From Azospirillum baldaniorum (GTDB lineage: Bacteria > Pseudomonadota > Alphaproteobacteria > Azospirillales > Azospirillaceae): a stretch of 64,000 nt of DNA. This document shows positions 19,459 through 27,280 of this stretch, one piece after another (the stretch's first letter is position 1; each line of letters opens with the position of its first letter). Below the pieces are notes generated by a model, which was not told where the DNA came from, did not search any database, and saw nothing but the letters and a program-made list of their open reading frames with translations. The position numbers and the translations under genes are program-made. The stretch is taken from contig NZ_CP022260.1 of assembly GCF_003119195.2 (NCBI RefSeq), positions 1-64,000 of the forward strand, written 5' to 3'.

Positions 19459-20421
19459 ATGCGTTTCAGCGTTCTTGCATCCGTTCTGATGGCTTTCGCC
19501 GGACTGGCCGGCACGGCGCAGGCCGACTATCCCGAGCGCCCGGTCACCATCATCGTTCCGGCGGCGGCCGGCGGCGGCGGCGACACGACGACCCGCATCC
19601 TGGCGCGGGAACTGAAGGACATTCTTGGGCAGCCGATCACCATCGTCAACCAGGGCCAGGGGGGCGGCGTGGTCGGCCTGACCGCGATCAAGAACGCCAC
19701 GCCCGACGGCTACACCGTCGGGTTGCTCTTCCCGTACGCCGGGTACAAGGCGACGGGACAAGCTGACTTCTCGGCCAAGGACTTCACGCCGATCGCCAAC
19801 TTCAACGGCGATTCCTCCTCCCTTCTGGTGGGTTCCGGGTCCCGCTTCAACGACCTGAAGACGGCCCTGGAGGCGATCAAGGCCGCCCCGGGCTCCTTCA
19901 AGGTCCACTGCAGCGGCGGCTGCGGCAGCGTGTGGGACATCCCGGTGGCCGGCATGATGCTCGACTATGGGATCGACGTTGCCGCGATCAAATGGGTGCC
20001 GGGCCAGGGCGCCGCCCCCGGCCTCATCGAACTCGCGGCGGGCGGCGTGGATTTCCAGACCGCCTCCCTGCCCGAAGCGTCCGCCCTGATGTCGGCCGGC
20101 CGCGTGCGTCCCCTGGCCGTTCTGAGCCCGGAACCGGTGCCTGGATTCCCCAACGCGCCCACCACCAAGCAGTCCATCGGCACCGCCGTCGACGGCGGAA
20201 CCTGGCGGGCCCTCGGCGGTCCGGCCGGAATGCCGGGCGATGTGGTCGCAAAACTGGACGCCGCGGTCGCCAAGGCGACGCAGAGCACGGCGTACAAGGA
20301 AGCCATGGCGAAGGCGAACTTCGGGGTCAAGTACTTGAACGGCAAGCAGCTTGAGGAGCTGATGCTGCGGCACGAGAAGGACACCGCCCGCGTCATGGAC
20401 GCCCTCGGTTACGGCAAGTGA
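19459..20421 (+). CDS. tctC: Tripartite tricarboxylate transporter substrate-binding protein 2 (TctC/Bug family)
   Basis: The 320-residue paralogue of the preceding gene has a signal peptide ending AQA-DYPERP and the same Bug-family motifs: PERPVTIIV, AAAGGGGDTTTRILARE, TPDGYTVG and GGTWRALGGPAGMP. The paired-cysteine motif HCSGGCGSVWD is also kept. A GGAGGAAA ribosome site lies before the ATG. Tandem SBPs in front of one TctBA pair suggest either two ligands sharing one membrane complex or a recent duplication that is diverging. The two proteins are similar along their whole length with differences in the ligand-loop residues (GGGSDY versus GGGGDT). Confidence 0.9.
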   Translation: MRFSVLASVLMAFAGLAGTAQADYPERPVTIIVPAAAGGGGDTTTRILARELKDILGQPITIVNQGQGGGVVGLTAIKNATPDGYTVGLLFPYAGYKATGQADFSAKDFTPIANFNGDSSSLLVGSGSRFNDLKTALEAIKAAPGSFKVHCSGGCGSVWDIPVAGMMLDYGIDVAAIKWVPGQGAAPGLIELAAGGVDFQTASLPEASALMSAGRVRPLAVLSPEPVPGFPNAPTTKQSIGTAVDGGTWRALGGPAGMPGDVVAKLDAAVAKATQSTAYKEAMAKANFGVKYLNGKQLEELMLRHEKDTARVMDALGYGK

Positions 20422-20474
20422 TCGGCAGGGCCGGGCAAACCATGCATTCCTTCTGACGGTGGAGGCTATCCGCC

Positions 20475-20960
20475 ATGAAAGTTCAAGACGTCCTCGTCGG
20501 CCTGTTCTTCATCGTGATCGGCGTCCTGATGATCGAGTACGCGGCCGACCTGAAACCGCCGCGCCACCTCAAGTTCGGCCCTGGATTCTTCCCGCTGCTC
20601 ATCGGCTCGGGGCTGATCCTCGTCGGAGGGGTCATTGCGCTGCTCGGCCTCCGCACCTTGCGCACCGAACCCCTCTGGCACCGGCCGGAATGGTCGCGGA
20701 CCAGGCAGGGCTGGGTGCGGTTCTGCTCCGTTCCCGCCGCGGTCGCCCTCTACGTGCTGATCGTCGACGCGGCTGGCTTCCTGCTCACCGCCGTCCTGGT
20801 GATGGTCCTCGTGCTGGCCGTATCCGGTGAGCCCCTGCGCCGCAGCGTGCCGGCGGGAGCCGTCACCGCGGTCGTGCTGACGGCGATCTTCGCCTCCGTG
20901 CTCCACGTACCCCTGCCGTGGGGACCGCTTCAGAACATTTCGGGGTGGCTGCTATGGTGA
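20475..20960 (+). CDS. tctB: Tripartite tricarboxylate transporter small membrane subunit (TctB)
   Basis: The 161-residue inner-membrane protein has four predicted hydrophobic segments: about 5-24, 40-59, 86-118 (a long stretch that is likely a helical hairpin) and 127-147. The KFGPGFFPLLIG segment after the first helix is a hallmark of TctB proteins. The start has a GGTGGAGG ribosome site. Its last codons overlap the tctA start by 7 bp, so translation of the two subunits is coupled. It is the poorly conserved small partner of TctA in sodium- or proton-driven uptake of carboxylates. Confidence 0.88.
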   Translation: MKVQDVLVGLFFIVIGVLMIEYAADLKPPRHLKFGPGFFPLLIGSGLILVGGVIALLGLRTLRTEPLWHRPEWSRTRQGWVRFCSVPAAVALYVLIVDAAGFLLTAVLVMVLVLAVSGEPLRRSVPAGAVTAVVLTAIFASVLHVPLPWGPLQNISGWLLW

Positions 20961-22456
20961 TCCTAACGGACGTTCTCGGCGTGCTGCTCGACGTCCACCT
21001 GCTGCTGGTGATCGTCGCTTCGGCCATCTACGGGCTGGTGCTGGGGGCGATCCCCGGCCTTACCGCGCTGATGGCCACGGCCCTGCTGGTGCCGGTCGTC
21101 ATGTTCATGGAACCGGTGCCGGCGATCGCGGCCATCATCACCTCCTCGGCCATGGCCATCTTTGCCGGCGACATTCCGGGTGCGCTCATGCGCATGCCGG
21201 GCACGCCGGCGTCGGCGGCCTACACCGACGACGCGTACAGCCTGACGCGCGAAGGCAAGGCCGGGCTGTCCCTCGGAGCCGGCCTGTTCTCCTCGGTTCT
21301 GGGGGGCCTGCTGAGCGCCCTGGTTCTGACCCTGGCGGCTCCGAACCTGGCCGAACTGGCGCTTCAGTTCAGCAGCGTGGAGTATTTCTGGCTCGCGGTC
21401 CTGGGCCTCAGCTGCGCGACGTTCGTCGGCGGCTCGTCGCTTCTCAAGGGGGTGGCATCCCTGCTGTTCGGGCTGGGGCTGTCGACCATCGGCATGGATC
21501 CGGTCTCCGGAACTCCCCGCTTCACCTTCGGCGTCACCAATCTGCTCGGCGGCCTCGGCCTGATTCCGCTGCTCATCGGCGTGTTCGCGGTCTCCGAGCT
21601 GCTGCGCACCGTGACGCTTCCACCAACCGGCGAACGGCGCGCGCAGCCGGCGGTCGGCTCGGTCAGCGCCGGCATGGGCCGCCTGATGTGGCGACACCGC
21701 CGCGAGGTCCTGCGCGGAAGCACGCTGGGAACGCTCGTCGGCGCTCTGCCGGGGGCCGGCGCGGACATCGCCGCATGGATCTCCTATGCGGTCACCCGCC
21801 GGTCGCAAAAGGGCAAGGACCCGAACGCCCTCGACCAGAAAGTCGAACGCCTCGTCTCCGCCGGCGCGGCGAACAACGCCGCCCTCGGGGGAGCCTACAT
21901 TCCGGCGACCGTGTTCGGAATCCCAGGCGACGCGATCACCGCCATCGTGATCAGCGTCATGTTCCTGAAGGGCCTCAACCCCGGCCCGACCATCTTCCTC
22001 AACAACCCGACGGCAATCTACTCGATCTTCGCGATCTTCTTCGTCGCGAACCTCCTGATGATTCCGCTGGGCATCCTGTGCATCCGCACCTTCGGCCTGA
22101 TCCTGAAGGTGCCGACGGCCTATCTGACGCCGATCATCCTGCTCTTCTGCATCGTCGGGGCCTTCTCGGTCGAGAACACGCTGTTCGCGGTCGGGATCAT
22201 CGCCATTGTCGGTTTGCTCGGCTATTTCATGGAAGCCAACGACATCCCCATGGCTCCGGCGGTGCTCGGCCTGATTCTCGGGCCTGTGATCGAGCAGACC
22301 TTCATGACGTCCATGTTGAAGAGCGGCGGAGAGGTGTCCGTGTTCTTCGACCGCCCGCTCGCCATCGCCCTCGCGGTGGTGACCCTCGGCTCCTGGGCGC
22401 TGGCGGGCGTCTTGAAGCTCGTGGACGCAGCCAAGGCGCGCCCCGTCCTGACGTGA
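20954..22456 (+). CDS. tctA: Tripartite tricarboxylate transporter large membrane subunit (TctA)
   Basis: The 500-residue polytopic protein has about twelve membrane segments and the two TctA signature stretches. The first is YGLVLGAIPGLTALMATALLVPVV in two parts (about 20-45). Its repeat-symmetry partner is GTLVGALPGAGADIAAWISYA (about 265-285), and both carry the conserved GxxPGxxxxxxxA pattern. GIPGDAITAIVISVMFLKGL further on is also typical. The ATG used overlaps tctB, ruling out the longer in-frame start. Substrate cannot be read from the sequence. The context of a lyase and a triose kinase suggests a sugar-derived acid. Confidence 0.93.
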   Translation: MVILTDVLGVLLDVHLLLVIVASAIYGLVLGAIPGLTALMATALLVPVVMFMEPVPAIAAIITSSAMAIFAGDIPGALMRMPGTPASAAYTDDAYSLTREGKAGLSLGAGLFSSVLGGLLSALVLTLAAPNLAELALQFSSVEYFWLAVLGLSCATFVGGSSLLKGVASLLFGLGLSTIGMDPVSGTPRFTFGVTNLLGGLGLIPLLIGVFAVSELLRTVTLPPTGERRAQPAVGSVSAGMGRLMWRHRREVLRGSTLGTLVGALPGAGADIAAWISYAVTRRSQKGKDPNALDQKVERLVSAGAANNAALGGAYIPATVFGIPGDAITAIVISVMFLKGLNPGPTIFLNNPTAIYSIFAIFFVANLLMIPLGILCIRTFGLILKVPTAYLTPIILLFCIVGAFSVENTLFAVGIIAIVGLLGYFMEANDIPMAPAVLGLILGPVIEQTFMTSMLKSGGEVSVFFDRPLAIALAVVTLGSWALAGVLKLVDAAKARPVLT

Positions 22457-22486
22457 CGCATCCGCCGCTCCTCATCGTGACCACGC

Positions 22487-22512
22487 GCGGAGGGCTCCCA
22501 GGAGCCCTCCGC
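22487..22512 (+). terminator. Strong hairpin after the tct operon
   Basis: A perfect 12-bp inverted repeat (arms GCGGAGGGCTCC and GGAGCCCTCCGC) with a nominal 2-nt loop begins 30 bp after the tctA stop. There is no U-run behind it, so it may stall polymerase or protect the 3' end of the message rather than act as a classical intrinsic terminator. Confidence 0.6.
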
Positions 22513-22547
22513 ACTGCACTTCAAGCACCCCCTGACAGGACCGTGCC

Positions 22548-22843
22548 ATAACGATTGCAGGCGAGATGCTGATCGGCGACGGTGGCGAACCAGTGGTCGT
22601 CAAGGCGCTTGCCGCCCATTCCGGGACATCGGAACTGGTTGGGCGCGCGATCCCGGCCATGCGGTCGGAACCGCGCTGGTCGCCGATGGGCGCGTCACGG
22701 TCGCGGGATTCACCGGCTCGCGCCGGGGCGGCGTTGCGCTGATGAACATCGCGGCGGGCGGTTTCCATCCGCGTCGCGTAACCAGGGAGCCGGGAAAGGG
22801 CTTCCTGCACGCGAAACCGCCTCGCTGCAACAAAGTCCCGTGA
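22548..22843 (+). pseudogene. Aldehyde dehydrogenase relic (alpha-ketoglutaric semialdehyde dehydrogenase type)
   Basis: Three colinear scraps of an aldehyde dehydrogenase survive. ITIAGEMLIGDG (22548 onward) matches the extreme N-terminus of the ketoglutarate-semialdehyde subfamily. EPVVVKALAAHSGTSELVGRAI corresponds to the cofactor-binding VVVKAHPAHPGTSE region. After a frame change, GHAVGTALVADGRV and VAGFTGSRRGGVALM (22661-22760) match the conserved FTGS segment. The stretches between them are deleted and the catalytic Glu/Cys half is gone. The reading ends at a stop at 22841-22843. The intact enzyme oxidises the semialdehyde made by DapA-type dehydratases in sugar-acid pathways, which fits the adjacent island. 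Confidence 0.72.
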
Positions 22844-22922
22844 ACACCCTGGACGCCGTCCACCGCATCCTACTGGACGCTGAACACCCGACGGTCCGAA
22901 TGATCAGGCCTCGCTCCGTGCT

Positions 22923-23456
22923 TCAGGACGACGGGTCGGCCCGCTTCATCGCCTTGCGGCAGTGAATCAGCGCGTCACGGATCATGACGTTGACCAGCGT
23001 CGGCGACACGCCGAGGGTCTCCGCGATGTCCTTCTGGCTGTGTCCGTGGATCCGGTGCATTTCGAAGGCGTAGCGGGTGCGCTCCGGCAGATCGGCCAGC
23101 GCCGATTCGAGCGTCTGCAGGAGCTGGCGGTTCACGTTCACGCTTTCCGGCGAGGCCGCTTCCGGCGTGCTCACCGCCTGCCCTTCCTCCTCCGTCGCCA
23201 TCAGACGCGATTCCAGGCCTTTCCGGCGGTAGTGATCAATCGCCAGATTGCGCACGACCATCATCAGGTAGCCCGCCTTGGCCCGGATGGAGCTGGTCGA
23301 TTCCGCTCCCAGCAGCTTCAGGAAGGCGTCCTGCACCACGTCCTCGGCGTGGTGGCGGCACCCGGTGATCCGCTCGGCCACCCCGATCAGAGACCGCCGA
23401 TGCGTCGTGAAGACGTCGGTCAGGGTCTGATTCTCGGCGGTTCCTACCGGTCGCAT
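22923..23456 (-). CDS. FecI-type ECF RNA polymerase sigma factor
   Basis: The protein is 177 residues. Sigma region 2 covers about 12-80 (HHAEDVVQDAFLKLL, YLMMVVRNLAIDHYRRK). A short acidic linker follows, then region 4 at about 111-168 (LADLPERTRYAFEMHRIHGHSQKDIAETLGVSPTLV in outline). This is the FecI/iron-starvation subgroup pattern. The ATG at 23456 has an AAGGA ribosome site 7 nt upstream; an open extension upstream to 23552 has no conserved sequence. It faces away from the STN-type receptor gene and is separated from its presumed FecR anti-sigma partner by that receptor. It should direct transcription of iron-siderophore genes when FecR is relieved. Confidence 0.9.
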   Translation of the reverse strand: MRPVGTAENQTLTDVFTTHRRSLIGVAERITGCRHHAEDVVQDAFLKLLGAESTSSIRAKAGYLMMVVRNLAIDHYRRKGLESRLMATEEEGQAVSTPEAASPESVNVNRQLLQTLESALADLPERTRYAFEMHRIHGHSQKDIAETLGVSPTLVNVMIRDALIHCRKAMKRADPSS

Positions 23457-23530
23457 GGGACGATCCTTGTGCAAAGCGACGCCGCGGCGGGGCGGCAAAC
23501 CCCAAGGCTTGACAAGCCGTCGCAAGCTAA

Positions 23531-23554
23531 TGCAACTGACAGTCATTTGCAAAT
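23531..23554. promoter_or_regulatory. Palindromic operator candidate between sigma factor and receptor
   Basis: TGCAA at 23531-23535 and TTGCA at 23547-23551 form an inverted repeat. The latter overlaps a perfect 10-bp palindrome, ATTTGCAAAT (23545-23554), in an otherwise AT-enriched stretch between the divergent starts. TGCAA/TTGCA arms are reminiscent of alphaproteobacterial Fur-family sites, so iron repression of both directions is plausible but unproven. Confidence 0.4.
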
Positions 23555-23610
23555 GGGGAAAAGGCAGAAATTCCTGCGGTGATTTCTAGTATTCGTTGCG
23601 CGAGTTCTGG

Positions 23611-26055
23611 ATGACCCCGCGCCTCGCAGGCTTTCTGCTCGGCGGGCTGGCGCTCGGCTGGTCGGTGCTCGCCGCGCCGCCCGACGCCCTGCCCGCCGCC
23701 TTGCCCGATTCCATGCAGCCCGATTCCGTGCAGCCCGCGACCCAAGACAGGCCGCTGGCGATCCCGGCCCTTCCGCTGGGCGAGGCGCTGACCCGCTTCG
23801 GCCAGCAGACCGGTTTGCAGATCCTCTACAGCCCGGACCTCGTGTCGGGCCGCCGGTCGCGCGCCCTGGCGGGACGGATGGCCCCGGCGGCGGCCCTTGC
23901 CGAATTGCTGAGCGGGACCGGCCTGTCCTTCGACCTGCGCGATGGTATGGCGACCATCGGCCGGCCGCAGGAAACCGCCGACGTCCTGCCCCCCTTGACG
24001 GTGGAGGGCCGACCGCTGCAAAGCGGCCGGGCGGCGAGCCTCGCCAGTCCCGACCAAAGCGTCGGCCGCACCGAAACCCCGGTCGAAGACCTGCCGCAGG
24101 GGCTCTCCATCGTCACGCGCGCCGACCTCGACCGGCGCGACGTCCAGGACATCAACAGCGCGCTGGCCTACAGCGCCGGCGTGCGCCCCATCGACTATCC
24201 CGGTGGCCAGGGCGCCATCGACGTCTATGTCCGCGGCTTCCGCCAGAGTTCCGAAGCCGTCCTGCTCGATGGGCTGCGCAGCGGCTACAACCCCTATGGG
24301 CTGGAGTACGAGCCCTTCGGCGTGGAGCGGGTGGAGGTGCTGAAGGGACCGGCTTCCGCCATCTATGGCGCGATGCCGCCCGGCGGCGCCATCGCCCTGA
24401 CCAGCAAGCGCCCGACCGATCAACCGCTCCACCAACTCCAACTCCAGGGGGGCAGCCATGACCGGCGGCAGGTCACCGCCGACCTCGGCGACCGCATCGA
24501 CGCCGGGGGATCGCTCCGCTACCGGCTGACCGCGCTGTCACGGCGCAGCGGCACGCAGGTCGACCACACGCCGGACGACCGCCTCTATGTGGCCCCGGCG
24601 CTGTTCTGGTCGGCCGGTGAGGGCACCGAGATCACCCTGCTCGCCAGCCTCCTCGATTTCCGCAAGATGGGGGCGGAGCAGAGCTTCCCGGTGTCGGGCA
24701 CGGTCCTGGACAACCCCTACGGCCGCCTCGATTCCAGCCTGTTCCTGGGCTATCCGGGGTTGAGTTCCTACCGCTCGCGCACCCTCTCGGCCGGCTACGA
24801 GGTCCGCCACGCCTTGACCGGTGACTGGACGCTGCGCCACAGCCTGCGCCACAGCCGCAGCCGCGTCGCCTACCGGTGGAGCTGGTCGGACTCCGGCGCG
24901 CTGGAGGCTAACCGCTATTACCGGTTCGGGCTGCAGGACCGGCCCAAGACCAGCTCCACCCTGCTGGCCGACACCAACCTGCAAGGCGCCGCCACCACCG
25001 GACCGCTGCGCCACAGCCTGCTGGCCGGCACCGATCACGCCCGCTACCGGGTGCATGAAACGCGGCGGAACGGCACGGTGGCCGACCCGATCGACGTCTT
25101 CGCCCCGGTCTATGGCGGCCCCTACGCCTGGGACGCGGCGCTGCTCAACGACCTGACCGACCGCATCCGCCAGACCGGCCTCTATCTCCAGGACGAGATC
25201 GCCGCCGGGGGCTGGCGGCTGACGCTCGGCGGGCGGCTGGACTGGAGCCGCACGGACGTCCGCGGCCTGCTGTCCGACAGCGTGCCGGTGGAGACGACCC
25301 AGCTCGACCGCGCCTTCACCAAGCGCATCGGGCTCGCTTACCGCTTCGACAACGGCCTGACGCCCTACGCCGGCTATTCGACCTCCTTTCAGCCGACCAG
25401 CGGCAGCGACGCGCAAGGCCGTCCCTTCTCGCCGAGCCGCGGCGCGCAGATCGAAACCGGGCTGCGCTACCGGCCCGAGGGCGTCGACGCGCTGTTCACC
25501 GCGTCGCTGTTCCGCGCGGTGCAGAGCAACCTCACCACCGCCGATCCGGACCATCCCGGTTATCTGACCCAGACCGGGGAGACGCGGTCGCGCGGCGTCG
25601 AGCTGGAGGCGCGGACGGCGATCGGTGAGACGGCCGATCTGACGGCGGCCTACACCCACACCGACGCGCGGGTCACCCGCGACACCGCCGCCCCCGGCGG
25701 CACCGACAAGACCGGGCATCGGGTGGCCTCGGTCCCCCGCCACGCCGCGTCGCTCTGGCTGCGCCAGCGTTTCGAGGACGGACCGGCCGACGGCCTGACC
25801 GCCGGCATCGGGATGCGGTATGTCGGCGCGACATACAACGCCGCGAACAGCGTGCGCGTCCCCGGCTACACACTGGTCGATGTCAGCCTGGGCTACGAGC
25901 TGGACCGGCTCGGCCCGTCTCTCGACGGGGTCGGGCTGACGCTGACCGCGACCAACCTGTTCGACCGCCGCTATTTCTCGCCGGGCTTCTATGAGGATTC
26001 GGTCTTCGTCGGCAACCGGCGGGCGGTGCTGGCGACCCTGTCCTACCGCTGGTGA
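23611..26055 (+). CDS. TonB-dependent ferric-siderophore receptor with STN signalling domain
   Basis: The protein is 814 residues. A signal peptide is followed by a secretin/TonB short N-terminal (STN) domain at about 50-117, the domain FecA/FpvA-type receptors use to contact FecR. A TonB-box-like LPPLTVEG stretch comes next. The plug domain is at about 150-260 (RGFRQSSEAVLLDGLR, YGLEYEPFGVERVEVLKGPASAIYGAMPPGG in outline). A 22-strand-type barrel ends in YRW. The ATG at 23611 has no strong ribosome site; a TTG 15 bp upstream is an alternative. It sits between the divergent sigma gene and the convergent FecR gene, so it is the transducing receptor of this signalling set. It is also similar over its plug and barrel to the receptor at 29.1 kb. 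The ligand is unknown; the TonB siderophore subclass is clear. Confidence 0.92.
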   Translation: MTPRLAGFLLGGLALGWSVLAAPPDALPAALPDSMQPDSVQPATQDRPLAIPALPLGEALTRFGQQTGLQILYSPDLVSGRRSRALAGRMAPAAALAELLSGTGLSFDLRDGMATIGRPQETADVLPPLTVEGRPLQSGRAASLASPDQSVGRTETPVEDLPQGLSIVTRADLDRRDVQDINSALAYSAGVRPIDYPGGQGAIDVYVRGFRQSSEAVLLDGLRSGYNPYGLEYEPFGVERVEVLKGPASAIYGAMPPGGAIALTSKRPTDQPLHQLQLQGGSHDRRQVTADLGDRIDAGGSLRYRLTALSRRSGTQVDHTPDDRLYVAPALFWSAGEGTEITLLASLLDFRKMGAEQSFPVSGTVLDNPYGRLDSSLFLGYPGLSSYRSRTLSAGYEVRHALTGDWTLRHSLRHSRSRVAYRWSWSDSGALEANRYYRFGLQDRPKTSSTLLADTNLQGAATTGPLRHSLLAGTDHARYRVHETRRNGTVADPIDVFAPVYGGPYAWDAALLNDLTDRIRQTGLYLQDEIAAGGWRLTLGGRLDWSRTDVRGLLSDSVPVETTQLDRAFTKRIGLAYRFDNGLTPYAGYSTSFQPTSGSDAQGRPFSPSRGAQIETGLRYRPEGVDALFTASLFRAVQSNLTTADPDHPGYLTQTGETRSRGVELEARTAIGETADLTAAYTHTDARVTRDTAAPGGTDKTGHRVASVPRHAASLWLRQRFEDGPADGLTAGIGMRYVGATYNAANSVRVPGYTLVDVSLGYELDRLGPSLDGVGLTLTATNLFDRRYFSPGFYEDSVFVGNRRAVLATLSYRW

Positions 26056-26079
26056 TTGGCCCGCTGGTGCCCCCCGGCC

Positions 26080-27072
26080 TCAGCGGGCGGAGAGGAGCAG
26101 CGCGCCGTCCTTCGCGGCGATCGTCACCGGCAGCACCCGCGGCAGCGACGCCACCACGCGGTCGAGGTCGGCGACGTCGTACACGCCGCCGATGCGCATC
26201 GCCCCGACCCGGCGGTCGGCCAAGCGCAGCGGCTGCGACAGGTAAGGGTTCAGCAGCGGGACCGCCTCCGCCAGGGTGATGTCGTCGAACACCAGCTTCC
26301 CCTCGCGCCAGGACAGGACCCGCGTCGGATCGACGCGCGCGACGCTGCCGAACCGGCTGTCGCGGGCGAAGCGGCCCTGCTGGCCCGGTGTCAGCCGCAG
26401 GGGCTCCTCGCCCACCGCGGCGGCGGCGCTCACGGTCACCCCGCCTTCAGCCAGCGTCACGGCCAGCTCGCCGTCGTTGGCCCAGACGTTGAACCGCGTC
26501 CCCGTCACCCGGACCCGATGGGCGGCGGTAAAGACGGTGAAGGGCCGCGCGGCGTCGCCCGCGACCGCGAAATAGGCTTCGCCATGGTCCATCAGGACGC
26601 TGCGGCGGTCGCGGAACTGGGCGTAGAACAGGGTGGTGCGGACGTTCAGGTCCACCGTCGAGCCGTCGGGCAGACCGACCACGCGGTGCCGGTCGCCGCC
26701 AAGGAAGACATCCACCGTGCCGGGCAGCACACCGAACGACCAGCCCACCGGCCAGCCGACGGCCAGGACCGCCGCGACGCAGGCCGCCAGCGCCCAGCGC
26801 CGCTGTTTCGGCGCCCGGACAAGGGGAGACCGCACCGTCTCGACGGGCCGTGCCGGAGCGGGGGTCGCGGCCACCCGCGGTCGCAGCCCGGCGGACAGGC
26901 CCCACAGCTCCCGCATCGCGTCGAATTCCGCCACATGGCGCGGGTCGTCCCGGCACCAGCGCTCGAAGGCGGCCCGGTCGGCGTCGCTCACCTCCTCCGC
27001 TTGCAGGCGCAGGCACCAGTCCGCCGCCTCTTCGGTCACGCGGTCGTCGTCGGAAGGATGGGACGGAGGCAT
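26080..27072 (-). CDS. FecR-family anti-sigma factor/signal transducer
   Basis: The protein is 330 residues. The cytoplasmic FecR N-terminal domain (about 11-58, with EEAADWCLRLQ and RWCRDDPRHVAEFDAM) binds the sigma factor. One membrane helix lies at 93-116. The periplasmic FecR domain follows (GLPDGSTVDLNVRTTLFY near 133-150, then GEAYFAVAGD and VRVTGTRFNV), and the C-terminal DUF4974-like domain receives the receptor STN domain. The start at 27072 fits the family; the upstream in-frame extension is not conserved. It is transcribed toward the receptor gene, tail to tail, and is not in the usual fecI-fecR tandem. Confidence 0.9.
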   Translation of the reverse strand: MPPSHPSDDDRVTEEAADWCLRLQAEEVSDADRAAFERWCRDDPRHVAEFDAMRELWGLSAGLRPRVAATPAPARPVETVRSPLVRAPKQRRWALAACVAAVLAVGWPVGWSFGVLPGTVDVFLGGDRHRVVGLPDGSTVDLNVRTTLFYAQFRDRRSVLMDHGEAYFAVAGDAARPFTVFTAAHRVRVTGTRFNVWANDGELAVTLAEGGVTVSAAAAVGEEPLRLTPGQQGRFARDSRFGSVARVDPTRVLSWREGKLVFDDITLAEAVPLLNPYLSQPLRLADRRVGAMRIGGVYDVADLDRVVASLPRVLPVTIAAKDGALLLSAR

Positions 27073-27176
27073 ACAGGCGCGCTCGGCTCCGGAAATCGTG
27101 TGCCAGCTATAGGGCAGACCGGGACCACACCGCAAGACGGGGCGGATCGCCGCGACCGCTCCGCCGGGGCCGCTTC

Positions 27177-27202
27177 AGTTTTGCCCCGCTCGTTCGTCCT
27201 AG
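27177..27202 (+). promoter_or_regulatory. ECF-type promoter candidate upstream of the ABC exporter
   Basis: AGTT (27177-27180), 14 nt, then CGTCCTAG (27195-27202), 78 bp before the exporter ATG. The same two blocks with identical spacing occur upstream of the second TonB receptor. The CGTC-type -10 block is common for ECF sigma factors. Dependence on the local FecI-type sigma factor is inferred. Confidence 0.5.
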
Positions 27203-27280
27203 TCGTCAGGGCCGTGCGCGTCCGCCTTCCCGGCGGAGTCGTCGCGCGGCCGTCTGTCGCCCCGTCCCCCAGGAACCCCG

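Noticed and set aside
22548..22620. Possible formaldehyde-activating enzyme start (GEMLIGDGGE resembling GEALVGDGNE)
   Set aside because: The following segments match aldehyde dehydrogenase in order (VVVK..TSELVGRAI, FTGSRRGG), which explains the whole stretch better.
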